NCBI RefSeq assembly: GCF_008107625.1
Contig: NZ_SDKK01000026.1
Location: forward strand, 8,556-71,898
Length of the DNA stretch: 63,343 nt
Direction of reading: 5' to 3'
Source of the DNA: Zoogloea oleivorans
Lineage (GTDB): Bacteria; Pseudomonadota; Gammaproteobacteria; Burkholderiales; Rhodocyclaceae
Shown in pieces: positions 1 to 8,202 of the stretch. Both the position numbers and the translations under genes were made by a program. Numbering within the stretch: the stretch's first letter is position 1; every line of letters begins with the position of its first letter. The notes under the pieces were generated by a model, which saw nothing but the letters and a program-made list of their open reading frames with translations, searched no databases and had not been told where the DNA came from.

Positions 1-279
1 ATCGTCGCCGCCGCGGGCGGCGGGGATGCCGGCTGCGAGGCCAGCCTGCAGCGTTACGTAGACCGGCTGGCGCGGGCGCTGGCGGGCGTCATCAACCTGC
101 TCGACCCGGACGTCATCGTACTGGCCGGCGGGCTTTCGAACCTGGACCGGCTGTACACGCAGGTGCCGCAACAGTGGCTGCCCCACGTGTTTTCCGACGC
201 GGTCAGCACCCGCCTGGTGAAGGCGACCCACGGCGATTCGTCCGGCGTGCGCGGTGCGGCATGGCTGTGGCCGGGTTGA
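1..279 (+). CDS. ROK-family sugar kinase/regulator, C-terminal part
   Basis: The reading frame is open from the first base of the window and ends with TGA at 277-279, so only the last 92 residues are present. They contain an [13 protein letters not shown] segment followed by a G-V-R-G-A-A tail. This is the usual C-terminal half of the ROK (repressor, ORF, kinase) fold, where the LxGG loop lies beside the ATP site. ROK proteins are mostly cytosolic glucose, fructose or N-acetyl-amino-sugar kinases. The substrate loop and zinc motif lie outside the window, so the substrate cannot be named. The next gene follows on the same strand after 90 bp. Confidence 0.8.
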   Translation: MVAAAGGGDAGCEASLQRYVDRLARALAGVINLLDPDVIVLAGGLSNLDRLYTQVPQQWLPHVFSDAVSTRLVKATHGDSSGVRGAAWLWPG

Positions 280-369
280 GACATTACGCCGCAGTTGGCG
301 CAGAATAGGCCCGTTTTGGGCAACGACAGCATTCATGGCCTTTTCGGCCTCGCTCACACGACTGACACC

Positions 370-1053
370 ATGAACTCCCGCATCGATAGCGTTTTTGTCG
401 GCAGCCTGCGTCCCTTGCCACCTGAAGGGCAGCGCAGCGGCATTTTCAAGACCCCGGTGAGCGGCCCCGTGGCCGTCGGCCTGGAAGGCCTCGCGGGCGA
501 TGCCCAGGGTGATCGACGCGTCCATGGCGGGCCGGAAAAGGCCGTCCATTACTTCCCCGCCGAACATTACGAACGTCTGGCCGCCCTGGTGGCGGCGGCC
601 GAGCCGGCACTGGTGGACATCCTGAAACCCGGCGTGCTCGGCGAAAACCTGTCAGGCAGCGGCCTGACCGAAGCCACCGTATGCATCGGCGACGTGTTCG
701 CCGTCGGCACCTGCCGCCTGCAGGTCAGCCAGCCGCGCCAGCCGTGCTGGAAGATCAATCACAAGCTGGGTCATCCGCCGATGTCACGGCTGATTGCCGA
801 CGAGGGCTGTACCGGCTGGTATTTCCGGGTGCTGACGGAAGGCGTCATCGCGGCTGGCGACGCCATCGAACTGCTCGACAGGCCGGCCCCCGACATGAGC
901 CTGGCACGTCTGTGGACGGCCAGCGAAGCCCACCGCCCGGCCCCGGACGAGTTGCATCTGCTGGCCGCTGCGGCCGGCCTCAATCCTGCTTGGGCGAAAC
1001 GCCTGCGGGAGCGGGCCGCCTGGCTGACCAATCAATCCGCGCCACCGTGCTGA
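370..1053 (+). CDS. yiiM: YiiM-type MOSC domain protein
   Basis: The 227-residue length is close to E. coli YiiM, a molybdenum-cofactor enzyme that reduces N-hydroxylated bases such as 6-hydroxylaminopurine. Residues 51-63 (HGGPEKAVHYFP) and 88-94 (GVLGENL) are standard MOSC core motifs. Cys126 in P-R-Q-P-C-W-K is at the position expected to bind the cofactor metal. The C-terminal 50 residues would form the extra helical domain found in YiiM. An in-frame TTG 75 bases upstream exists, but the ATG at 370 gives the family start (M-N-S-R-I). The protein is probably cytosolic. It is preceded by the ROK gene and followed by an unrelated small gene. Confidence 0.85.
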   Translation: MNSRIDSVFVGSLRPLPPEGQRSGIFKTPVSGPVAVGLEGLAGDAQGDRRVHGGPEKAVHYFPAEHYERLAALVAAAEPALVDILKPGVLGENLSGSGLTEATVCIGDVFAVGTCRLQVSQPRQPCWKINHKLGHPPMSRLIADEGCTGWYFRVLTEGVIAAGDAIELLDRPAPDMSLARLWTASEAHRPAPDELHLLAAAAGLNPAWAKRLRERAAWLTNQSAPPC

Positions 1054-1144
1054 ATTACGCCATGGTGTTGCGAGCCCGCTTGACTCCCCCCGTACGTCGG
1101 CTAAAACAAGTTTTTGGCCTGCGTACCCCACCGAGACCTTGATC

Positions 1145-1573
1145 ATGTGGCCCACACCGGACGCCTTTCCCCGCAGCACCCTCTGTTTTACGGAAATGCT
1201 CGGCGGACTTTTTCTGGCCAGCGCCGATGCAGCCCAGCGCATGCAGTTCCTGGTCGGCCGGCTGGCGGTCGGTACCGCCGACAACTGTCTGCGCACGCAT
1301 ATCCTGCGGGGCGACGATATTGTCTTCGCCGCCGACCGGGCGGAACTCGAACACCGCATCAGCCTGCTGATGGAAGCCAGCGCGGAAGGCTGCGTCACGA
1401 TCATCCGGCATTACATCGAGGAAGTGACCGCAGCCCACATTCGCTGCCTGCAGGGCGTTTTCGAAACGGGAGCACCCACAGCGCCGCTGCTGCAACTGAC
1501 CCGCGCCACCCAGTCGACAAAACCGGCGGGGCTACGCCCGGCACGCCACGCAACACTCAACGCAAGGGGATAA
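1145..1573 (+). CDS. Uncharacterised 142-residue helical protein, weakly phasin-like
   Basis: I do not recognise this protein with confidence. It is soluble, has no signal peptide, and is predicted by eye to be mostly helical through residue about 100. A run of M-L-G-G-L-F-L-A-S-A-D-A-A-Q-R near the N terminus faintly recalls granule-associated phasins. The last 30 residues look disordered and basic. The ATG at 1145 was chosen over a TTG six bases upstream; neither has a strong ribosome-binding site. Its 3' end overlaps the convergent next gene by 17 bp (1557-1573). The phasin idea is only a guess. Confidence 0.5.
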   Translation: MWPTPDAFPRSTLCFTEMLGGLFLASADAAQRMQFLVGRLAVGTADNCLRTHILRGDDIVFAADRAELEHRISLLMEASAEGCVTIIRHYIEEVTAAHIRCLQGVFETGAPTAPLLQLTRATQSTKPAGLRPARHATLNARG

Positions 1574-1883
1574 CCAGCGGCGGGATGCCAATCACCACCG
1601 AGGGGCGACTCGGGTAGGCATACACCGGCGGCTGGCTGTAGATGACCGGGCGTTCATAGACGACCGGCGGAGGCGCGGCATAAACCGGCGCCGGAGCGTA
1701 ATACGAAGAACGGCCCCGGTCCCACCCGTGGTGACGATGATGATGATGACGATGGTGCCCTTCGCGCCATTCACCCCGTCCCTGGCCACGTCCCTCTCCG
1801 CCGTGGGCGCTGGCCGACAGGGAAAGGCCCAGGCCCAGGGTGCCGATCAGGGCGGCGGCAATCAATTGGCGGGTGGTTCGCAT
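1557..1883 (-). CDS. Small secreted His-rich, Tyr/Pro-rich protein
   Basis: This 108-residue protein begins with a clear Sec signal peptide (M-R-T-T-R-Q then a hydrophobic core ending in S-A-S-A-H). It is followed by a Gly/Arg/Glu stretch, a dense histidine block around residues 43-53, and a C-terminal half rich in Tyr, Pro and Val. The ATG at 1883 has AGGAGAGGAA directly upstream, which fixes the start against longer in-frame extensions. Such histidine blocks commonly bind Ni, Zn or Cu, so a periplasmic metal-buffering role is possible. That is inference from composition only. Similar YXXP-rich exported proteins are common and uncharacterised in betaproteobacteria. Confidence 0.75.
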   Translation of the reverse strand: MRTTRQLIAAALIGTLGLGLSLSASAHGGEGRGQGRGEWREGHHRHHHHRHHGWDRGRSSYYAPAPVYAAPPPVVYERPVIYSQPPVYAYPSRPSVVIGIPPLVIPLR

Positions 1884-2069
1884 GTTCCTCTCCTCATGGG
1901 CCCCGGTCGGGGCGCTGCTTGATTCGAGGATAGCCGCAGGCCAGCCGCGGCGGGATACCGCTTTGTAAGCAAACCTTGAACAAGCGCCGCCGGCTTTCAC
2001 TGCAAAAGCCGGTTGCAACAGGGCTTGTGCGCCCGGACCAAGCCCCTCAGCCCGGATGGCTGCTTACAT

Positions 2070-3986
2070 TTAGCGACGCGATATGCCGCTCTCCGCCTGG
2101 TGAGCGGCAATCAGGGTCTGCCGCCAGCGGTCGATGGACGCCGCGAGGGCATCCCGGACGACCGGCTTGACCACGTAATCATTCATGCCGGCGGCGAGGG
2201 CCTCATTGCGCTCCTCCGTCATGGCATCGGCACTCACCCCGATGATGTAGGCCGTGTTGCCGGAAGCCCTCAGCGCACGCGTGGCTTCCAGCCCGTCCAT
2301 GCGCGGCATGCGGGCGTCCATGAAGATCAGTTCGTAGTTCGATTCGGCACAGTGGGCGACCGCCTCCTCGCCGTTTTCGGCAAAGTCCAGATCGCGGGCG
2401 CCAAAACGTTCGAGCATGCGACCGATGACAGTGCGGTTGATCGGATTGTCCTCGACGACCAGGATGCGGGTGTTCTGGCGCAAAATTGCGCGCGGCGCAT
2501 CGACGGGGCGCCCTTCTTCACTCACCCCGGTTTCCAGTTCGGCGGTAAACCAGAAGCGCGAACCGACACCCTCCTCGCTGTCCACACCGATCTCGCCGTT
2601 CATCAGCTCACACAGCATGCGGCTGATCGCCAGCCCCAGGCCGGTACCGCCATAGCGGCGGGTGGTGGACATGTCGGCCTGCTCGAAGGGCGTGAAGATG
2701 TGCCGGCACTTGTCCTGCGCGATCCCGATGCCGGTGTCGCTGACGGTCACCCGCAGGCTGACCCGGCCGGGGCTCAGCGGCACCATGTCCACATGCACAC
2801 CAACCTGCCCGGTGGACGTAAATTTGAAGGCATTGCCGACCAGGTTGAGGAGGATCTGGCGCAGCCGGGTGGGGTCGCCCATCAGCACGCGGGGCACGCT
2901 GTCGGCCACGCTGGTGCTGAAACCCAGGCTCTTTTCGGCAGCCTTCTGGTGGAACAGCTTTTCCACGTCGGCCACCAGCAGGCGCAAGTCGAAGCCGATG
3001 TTTTCGAGGGTCATCTTGCGGGCTTCGATCTTCGAGTAGTCGAGGATGTCGTTGATGATCCCGAGCAGTGCTTCGCCGCTGGTCTGGATGGTGGAGATGT
3101 ATTCCCACTGCTCCGCCGTGTGGGGGGCCATTTCGAGCAGTTGGGCCATGCCGATGATGCCGTTCATCGGGGTACGTATCTCGTGGGACATCATCGCCAG
3201 GAAATCGCTCTTGGCCCGGTTGGCCGAATTGGCGGCGTCGCGGGCGGCGATCAAGGCCTGCTCGGCCTTGTAGCGCTCGGTCACGTCGGTGATGCAGAAA
3301 ACCCGGCCGATCACCTGCTCGTCATGACGAGCCGGACGCGAGCTGGCCTCGAAGATGCGTCCGTCCCGCAGGGGCAGGACTTCGAAGGTTTCCCTGAGGT
3401 CCTGGCCGTGGCCGGTGAGCAATCCCTGCAGCACCGCCGGCTCCTCCACGGCCGCCACCATGTGTTCGAGCAGCGCGCCGTCATCGTGACGGGTCAAGAG
3501 TTCTTCAGGCAGTTGCCACAGGCGCGCCAGGCGACGGTTCATGTTGACCACGCGACCGTCCCGGTCGAGCACCAGGATGCCGTCGGCGGTGGCTTCGAGG
3601 GTCGCCCGCAGGCGTGAGGCCATGAGTGCCAGTTCATCCTCGGCCCGCTGCTGGGCGCCGATGTCGGTGGCGCGTATCAGCACGCCCTGGGCAATCCGGC
3701 GCACCGACTTGCTGGCCGCCAGCAGGCTGCCGTCGGCGCGCCGGTACAGGCCTTCCATGACCTGCTCTTCGATGGCGCCCCCACCGCGGACTTCTTCCCA
3801 GAAGAACACGTCGGCCAGCGCGCATTCGATGTCGGTGATGGTCATGCCGGTCAGGTCTTCGACCGGATAGCCCAGCATGCTGCACGCGGCCGGATTGGCA
3901 GCGAGAATGGCGAGGCTGTCAGGTGCCACCAGCAACAGGATCTCCTCGGCGGCGGCGAGCAGCGCCTCCTGGTAGATGGATTTCAT
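2070..3986 (-). CDS. PAS-PAS hybrid sensor histidine kinase/response regulator
   Basis: This 638-residue cytosolic sensor has no membrane segment. Two PAS-like domains lie at about 5-115 and 125-240. Then come a HisKA dimerisation domain with phospho-acceptor His268 in M-S-H-E-I-R-T-P, and a HATPase domain with the G1 (D-T-G-I-G-I) and G2 (G-G-T-G-L-G-L) boxes. A C-terminal receiver domain has phospho-acceptor Asp557 in F-M-D-A-R-M-P. The REC domain is cis-linked, so output probably passes to an Hpt protein or partner elsewhere. The start overlaps the stop of the upstream HD-GYP gene by 4 bp (ATGA), so the two are translationally coupled and likely share a c-di-GMP-linked pathway. The input signal is unknown. 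Confidence 0.93.
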   Translation of the reverse strand: MKSIYQEALLAAAEEILLLVAPDSLAILAANPAACSMLGYPVEDLTGMTITDIECALADVFFWEEVRGGGAIEEQVMEGLYRRADGSLLAASKSVRRIAQGVLIRATDIGAQQRAEDELALMASRLRATLEATADGILVLDRDGRVVNMNRRLARLWQLPEELLTRHDDGALLEHMVAAVEEPAVLQGLLTGHGQDLRETFEVLPLRDGRIFEASSRPARHDEQVIGRVFCITDVTERYKAEQALIAARDAANSANRAKSDFLAMMSHEIRTPMNGIIGMAQLLEMAPHTAEQWEYISTIQTSGEALLGIINDILDYSKIEARKMTLENIGFDLRLLVADVEKLFHQKAAEKSLGFSTSVADSVPRVLMGDPTRLRQILLNLVGNAFKFTSTGQVGVHVDMVPLSPGRVSLRVTVSDTGIGIAQDKCRHIFTPFEQADMSTTRRYGGTGLGLAISRMLCELMNGEIGVDSEEGVGSRFWFTAELETGVSEEGRPVDAPRAILRQNTRILVVEDNPINRTVIGRMLERFGARDLDFAENGEEAVAHCAESNYELIFMDARMPRMDGLEATRALRASGNTAYIIGVSADAMTEERNEALAAGMNDYVVKPVVRDALAASIDRWRQTLIAAHQAESGISRR

Positions 3987-5275
3987 GACTGGGGCGCCTT
4001 CCGCGAATCGGCGTCGAAGTAGTAAGTCACCCGTTTGCGCGGGCTGAGGTATTCATACACCTCGGGTGGCAGTTGAATCGGGCGCAGGGCCTTGGCGATG
4101 TTGATGTCGGGCTCCTGCTCCAGATCGAGCATGATCGCCTCGTCCTTGGGAATGTCCGGATCGAAGACAGTGACCCACGGACGCAGGGGCTTGGCCGGAT
4201 TGACCGACGAAACCAGGGCGACGGCGTCGTTGGAGAGCTTCACCACGGTGCCCGGCGGATACACGCCGAGGCAGCGGATCATGACCTGCAGGGCCTTGAC
4301 GTCGAACTTGGCACGACGCTGGGCGAACATCAGCGACAAGGCCTCGTGGGGCGTCATGGCCTTGGCCAGATCGGCCGGATTGCACAGGTTGTCGTAGTAA
4401 TTGACGAGGGACACGATGCGCGCCAGCGGATCGATCTGGTCGCCCTTGAGCTTGCCGGGATAGCCGCTGCCGTCGGCCAGTTCGTGATGCTGGGCGATGA
4501 TGCGCAGCACCGGTTCGGACAGGCCGATCTGCTTGCCCAGACGCACGCCATACTCGCAGTGCAATTGCCGCAGGTTGCGCTCCGGCACGGTGAGTTCCTG
4601 GCGCGGGCGGGCGATGCGGTCGGGAATATCGGCCAGGCCAATGTCGTGAAGCAGCGCGCCGACGCCCAGCAACTGGCAGTGGGGCCGGGGAAACCCCAGC
4701 TCCTTGGCCAGCATCATCGACAAGATGGAGGTGTTGAGGCCGTGGTAATAGGTTTCCTCGGTCCCGGCATGTTCGCCGATCACATGCAGCGCCACCTCCG
4801 GCTGATCAAGAAAGGCGACGACCATCTGGGTGACCAGTTCGTCCACCTCCTCCAGGCATTCCTTGGGACGAGCGAAAAGGTTCTTGCCGATATTGCGCAT
4901 CACCCCGGCGGCCTTCACCAGGGCTTTTTCCACCTCGACCACCTGGCGCTTGCGCTGGGCCAGGCGGGCGATGCGTTCGCGCTTGCTGGCCAGGGTGGCC
5001 GACGTTGCCTCGTCCTCGACGACCGGCTCGGGTGCCGACGGCGCCTCTGCACGCGGGGCCGCCATGCCGCGCGGCTGCACATCGGAGCGGTCAGGGTCGT
5101 AGCGAAAGTGATTCACCCCCAGCTTGCGCAAGGTCGCCAGCTGATCCGGCGAGCGGATCTTGAAAGAATTGAAGCTGAACGGATGGCTGAACCAGGGCAG
5201 GTCGATATGAATGAACAGCCCTACACAGAGCTGGTCAGGGGTAACGACGAAATCCTGGGGAAGGCTGGGCTGCAT
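3983..5275 (-). CDS. HD-GYP cyclic-di-GMP phosphodiesterase with DUF3391 N-terminus
   Basis: The protein has 430 residues. The N-terminal 60 residues match the DUF3391 type found on many HD-GYP proteins (V-T-P-D-Q-L-C-V-G-L-F). A variable acidic linker and a coiled region follow to about residue 130. The HD-GYP domain then has the metal dyad His210-Asp211 (L-L-H-D-I-G) and the signature H-H-E-L-A-D-G-S-G-Y-P at about 263-273. HD-GYP enzymes hydrolyse c-di-GMP to pGpG or GMP using two or three metals. The gene comes first in a two-gene unit with the PAS kinase. No strong ribosome-binding site precedes the chosen ATG, but the N terminus fits the family. Confidence 0.92.
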   Translation of the reverse strand: MQPSLPQDFVVTPDQLCVGLFIHIDLPWFSHPFSFNSFKIRSPDQLATLRKLGVNHFRYDPDRSDVQPRGMAAPRAEAPSAPEPVVEDEATSATLASKRERIARLAQRKRQVVEVEKALVKAAGVMRNIGKNLFARPKECLEEVDELVTQMVVAFLDQPEVALHVIGEHAGTEETYYHGLNTSILSMMLAKELGFPRPHCQLLGVGALLHDIGLADIPDRIARPRQELTVPERNLRQLHCEYGVRLGKQIGLSEPVLRIIAQHHELADGSGYPGKLKGDQIDPLARIVSLVNYYDNLCNPADLAKAMTPHEALSLMFAQRRAKFDVKALQVMIRCLGVYPPGTVVKLSNDAVALVSSVNPAKPLRPWVTVFDPDIPKDEAIMLDLEQEPDINIAKALRPIQLPPEVYEYLSPRKRVTYYFDADSRKAPQS

Positions 5276-5368
5276 CGGAGGACGGGGCCGGACGAACGAT
5301 TCGTGTTATTTCGGCCCACAGGCCGGGAAGTTTAGCCGCGGGGTCGACTTGTCGTTTCCCACCGTACA

Positions 5369-6004
5369 TTAGTGCACGAGAATTACGTGCACGCTGCGCG
5401 GACCGTGAGCACCGAGCTGAAGGGTGAGTTCGACATCACCGGTGCGGGACGGGCCGGAAACAATGTTGGTGGCCCGTGGCATACCGCCCGGACAGGCCCG
5501 CAGTATGGCCCAGGCGTCCTCGAAATGCCGGACGATCTGTGTCGCGTGAAGCACGATAAGGTGGTGATCGGGCACAAAGTTGAGGGTCGTCGGGCTATCG
5601 GGGCCGGAGGCCAGCAGCAGGCTGCCCATCTCGGCGATGCCGGCCAGGCAGGCGGTGACCGACAGCACCTCGTCCTTGCCGGCGGGGCCCGGGTGATGGA
5701 CAAAATCCGCCGGCCACGACAAGCCGGCAAGGGGCCGGGCAATCGCGGCACGGGCCGGCAGGCCATGCTGCTGACGGTAAGCGTCGACGGCGGCCGGTAC
5801 TTCAAGCAGGCTGCCGATCCGTACGACGGTGCCGGAGCGGCTCTCGAAGCGGCTGACAAAACGCGCAAGCAGATCGTCGTCGAAGGCGATGCGGGTGTGA
5901 GTCGGCCGGCGGGCGTCGAGAACGGCGGCATCGGCGGCCGCCAAGGGGCCGCGACCAAGGGCGCGGCGGATCTGGCCGAGAATGGCTTTACGGGCTTCGG
6001 TCAT
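5369..6004 (-). CDS. lutC: Lactate utilisation protein C (LutC/YkgG family, DUF162)
   Basis: This 211-residue protein is the third member of the LutABC complex, which oxidises L-lactate to pyruvate independently of flavin lactate dehydrogenase. It shows the DUF162 features: an N-terminal helix (A-R-K-A-I-L-G-Q-I-R-R-A-L-G), the A-G-I-A-E-M-G-S-L segment, and the C-terminal G-A-H-G-P-R-S-V-H-V-I-L. It starts 9 bp after lutB with GAGAG upstream of the ATG. A 7-bp inverted repeat (GTGCACG/CGTGCAC, 5372-5392) overlaps its last codons. The LUD domain probably sits next to LutB's ferredoxin-like part; the exact chemistry of LutC is not settled in the literature. Confidence 0.93.
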   Translation of the reverse strand: MTEARKAILGQIRRALGRGPLAAADAAVLDARRPTHTRIAFDDDLLARFVSRFESRSGTVVRIGSLLEVPAAVDAYRQQHGLPARAAIARPLAGLSWPADFVHHPGPAGKDEVLSVTACLAGIAEMGSLLLASGPDSPTTLNFVPDHHLIVLHATQIVRHFEDAWAILRACPGGMPRATNIVSGPSRTGDVELTLQLGAHGPRSVHVILVH

Positions 6005-6013
6005 CGTCTTCTC

Positions 6014-7420
6014 TCAAGGCTTGCTGCGGGCTTGCCACAATTCCAGGAAGGTCTTGCCCTCCGGCGCCGGCATGTCACGGCTATCGGTCCACGCGCCGGC
6101 GAAGGGCAGGCTGGCGATGCGCCCCGTGCTGCCACCGAGCCCCTTGAGCACCCGCGCAGCGAGGCGGTTGGCAAACTGGTACAGGCCGGGACGCTCGGCC
6201 ACGAAGCGCCAGGCGCCCAGCGCACGCCGCTCCCCTTGCGGGCGGATACCCTGCTGGTGCTGCATGTGGCGCAGTTCACGGAGCAGTTCCGGCAGCGGAA
6301 TGCGCACCGGGCACACCGACTCGCAGCGGCCGTTGAGGGTGCACGCGTTGGGCAGGTCGTAAGTGGCATCGAGGCCGACGAACAGCGGCGTCAGCACCGA
6401 CCCCATCGGGCCGGGATAGACCCAGCCGTAAGCGTGGCCGCCGATGGCGCCATACACCGGGCAGTGGTTCATGCAGGCACCGCAGCGGATGCAGCGCAGC
6501 ATGTCCTGGAACTTGCCGCCGAGCATCTTCGTGCGGCCGTTGTCGACCAGCACTACATGGTATTCCTCCGGGCCATCGAGATCATGAGGACGGCGCGGGC
6601 CGGTGGACAGGGTGGTGTAGGTTTCGGTCTCCTGGCCGGTGGCGCTGCGCGCCAGAATGCGCAGAAAGAGCGCCACGTCCTCCAGCGTCGGCACGATGCG
6701 CTCGATGCCGCTGGTGACGATGTGCACCCTGGCCAGAGTCTGGGTCAGATCGCCGTTGCCTTCGTTGGTGACGATGATCGACGAGCCGGTTTCGGCCACC
6801 AGGAAGTTACCGCCGGTGATGCCCACGTCGGCCTGGAAGTATTTGTCGCGCAGCACCAGCCGGGCTTCGGTGACGAGCTCGGCGACGGTGGTCTTGCGCG
6901 GGCCGCCGTGAGCCGCCTCGAAAAGCTCGGAAACCTGCTCCTTCGTCTTGTGGATCGCCGGCGCGATGATGTGGGATGGTGGCTCATGGGCGAGCTGGAT
7001 GATGTATTCGCCCAGGTCGGTTTCGACCACCGTGTAGCCTTTGGCTTCCAGCGCGTCGTTGAGGCCGATCTCTTCCGAGACCATGCTTTTGCCCTTGGTG
7101 ATCGTCTTCGCGTTCACCCGCTGGCAGATGTTGAGGATGATGCTGCGCGCCTCTTCGGCGTCCCGCGCCCAGTGCACATGGCCGCCGGCGGCGGTGACGG
7201 CGGCTTCGTAGCGCTCCAGGTAATGGTCGAGGTTGTCGAGGACGTGGTTCTTCAGGTCGCGGGCCTCGTCGCGCAGTTGCTCGAACTCGGGCAGCGCGCC
7301 AACCAGCTCGGCACGCTTGTTGACGAAGCCCTTGCGGGACTGGCCGAGGGCCTGGCGCAGGCGCGGGTCGGCCAGGGCAATCACCGATTTTTCCTTGAAC
7401 TGCGGGCTGCTGACTTTCAT
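6014..7420 (-). CDS. lutB: Lactate utilisation iron-sulfur protein B (LutB/YkgF)
   Basis: This 468-residue protein has an N-terminal LUD (DUF162-like) domain and a C-terminal ferredoxin domain. The two 4Fe-4S motifs are visible as C-I-R-C-G-A-C-M-N-H-C-P and C-T-L-N-G-R-C-E-S-V-C-P. LutB is the electron-transfer subunit of the LutABC L-lactate oxidation complex. The ATG at 7420 was preferred over an extension 80 codons upstream because it gives the family N terminus. It also overlaps the lutA stop by 4 bp (ATGA), the usual coupling in this operon. Order A-B-C is conserved. Confidence 0.95.
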   Translation of the reverse strand: MKVSSPQFKEKSVIALADPRLRQALGQSRKGFVNKRAELVGALPEFEQLRDEARDLKNHVLDNLDHYLERYEAAVTAAGGHVHWARDAEEARSIILNICQRVNAKTITKGKSMVSEEIGLNDALEAKGYTVVETDLGEYIIQLAHEPPSHIIAPAIHKTKEQVSELFEAAHGGPRKTTVAELVTEARLVLRDKYFQADVGITGGNFLVAETGSSIIVTNEGNGDLTQTLARVHIVTSGIERIVPTLEDVALFLRILARSATGQETETYTTLSTGPRRPHDLDGPEEYHVVLVDNGRTKMLGGKFQDMLRCIRCGACMNHCPVYGAIGGHAYGWVYPGPMGSVLTPLFVGLDATYDLPNACTLNGRCESVCPVRIPLPELLRELRHMQHQQGIRPQGERRALGAWRFVAERPGLYQFANRLAARVLKGLGGSTGRIASLPFAGAWTDSRDMPAPEGKTFLELWQARSKP

Positions 7421-8193
7421 TTCGACGTACCGCCAATACCCTCGCCGGTGGCCATGCCGGCCAGCACCTCGGCAGTGTGAAAGACCTTGACCGGCGACCC
7501 CTGGCGCTTGAGCCGGCCGGCCATGTGGAGCAGGCAGCCCAGGTCGCCGCCAAGCAGCGTATCCGCGCCACTGGCCTCGATGTTGGCGGTTTTCTCGTCC
7601 GCCATGCGGCTGGAGATTTCCGGGTATTTGACGCAAAAGGTGCCGCCGAAACCGCAGCACACGTCGGCGTCGCGCATTTCCGTCAGTTCAAGCCCCCCCA
7701 CCGCACCGAGCAGCAGACGTGGCTGCGCCTTGATGCCGAGGCTGCGCAGACCGGAACAGGAGTCGTGATAGGTGGCGATGCCGGCGTAGTCGGCAGCGAC
7801 AGCTTTCATGCCGCGCACATCGGTGAGGAAGGACAACAACTCGTGGGTCTTGGCGGCCAGCGCCTCGGCGCGGGGCAGCCAGTCGGCGTCGCCTGCGAAG
7901 AGCTTCGGGTAATCGACACGGAGGGTCGCCATACACGAGCCCGACGGCCCGACCACGTAGTCGAAACCCTCGAAAACCGCGATGACCTGCCTGGCCAGCG
8001 CCCGCGCCGCATCGACATCGCCGCTGTTGTAGCCGGGCTGACCACAGCAGGTCTGGGCGGACGGCACCTCGACCGTGCAGCCGGCCTCCTCCAGCAACTT
8101 CGCCGTGGCGAAACCGATGTTGGGACGAAACAGATTCATCAGGCAGGTGGCAAACAGGCCGACGCGGGGGCGTGCGGCAGGGCTGGAAGGCAT
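7417..8193 (-). CDS. lutA: Lactate utilisation iron-sulfur protein A (LutA/YkgE)
   Basis: This 258-residue protein carries two cysteine-rich CCG domains typical of LutA and of heterodisulfide reductase/GlpC-type subunits. One is around T-C-C-G-Q-P-G-Y-N-S-G in the first quarter, the other is C-C-G-F-G-G-T-F-C in the last third. These CCG motifs usually hold a non-cubane or 4Fe-4S centre. The start has AAGGA 7 bases upstream. It lies only 9 bp after the PhnD-like/GGDEF gene, so lutABC may be read through from that gene. No separate LldP permease or LutR regulator lies in the window. Confidence 0.95.
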   Translation of the reverse strand: MPSSPAARPRVGLFATCLMNLFRPNIGFATAKLLEEAGCTVEVPSAQTCCGQPGYNSGDVDAARALARQVIAVFEGFDYVVGPSGSCMATLRVDYPKLFAGDADWLPRAEALAAKTHELLSFLTDVRGMKAVAADYAGIATYHDSCSGLRSLGIKAQPRLLLGAVGGLELTEMRDADVCCGFGGTFCVKYPEISSRMADEKTANIEASGADTLLGGDLGCLLHMAGRLKRQGSPVKVFHTAEVLAGMATGEGIGGTSK

Positions 8194-8202
8194 GTCGAAT
8201 CC

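Noticed and set aside
44-340. Small minus-strand frame over the ROK gene
   Set aside because: Antisense to the conserved ROK C terminus, no ribosome-binding site and no recognisable domain.
5372-5392. GTGCACG/CGTGCAC inverted repeat as a lut terminator
   Set aside because: It overlaps the last lutC codons, the stem is short and no T-run follows.
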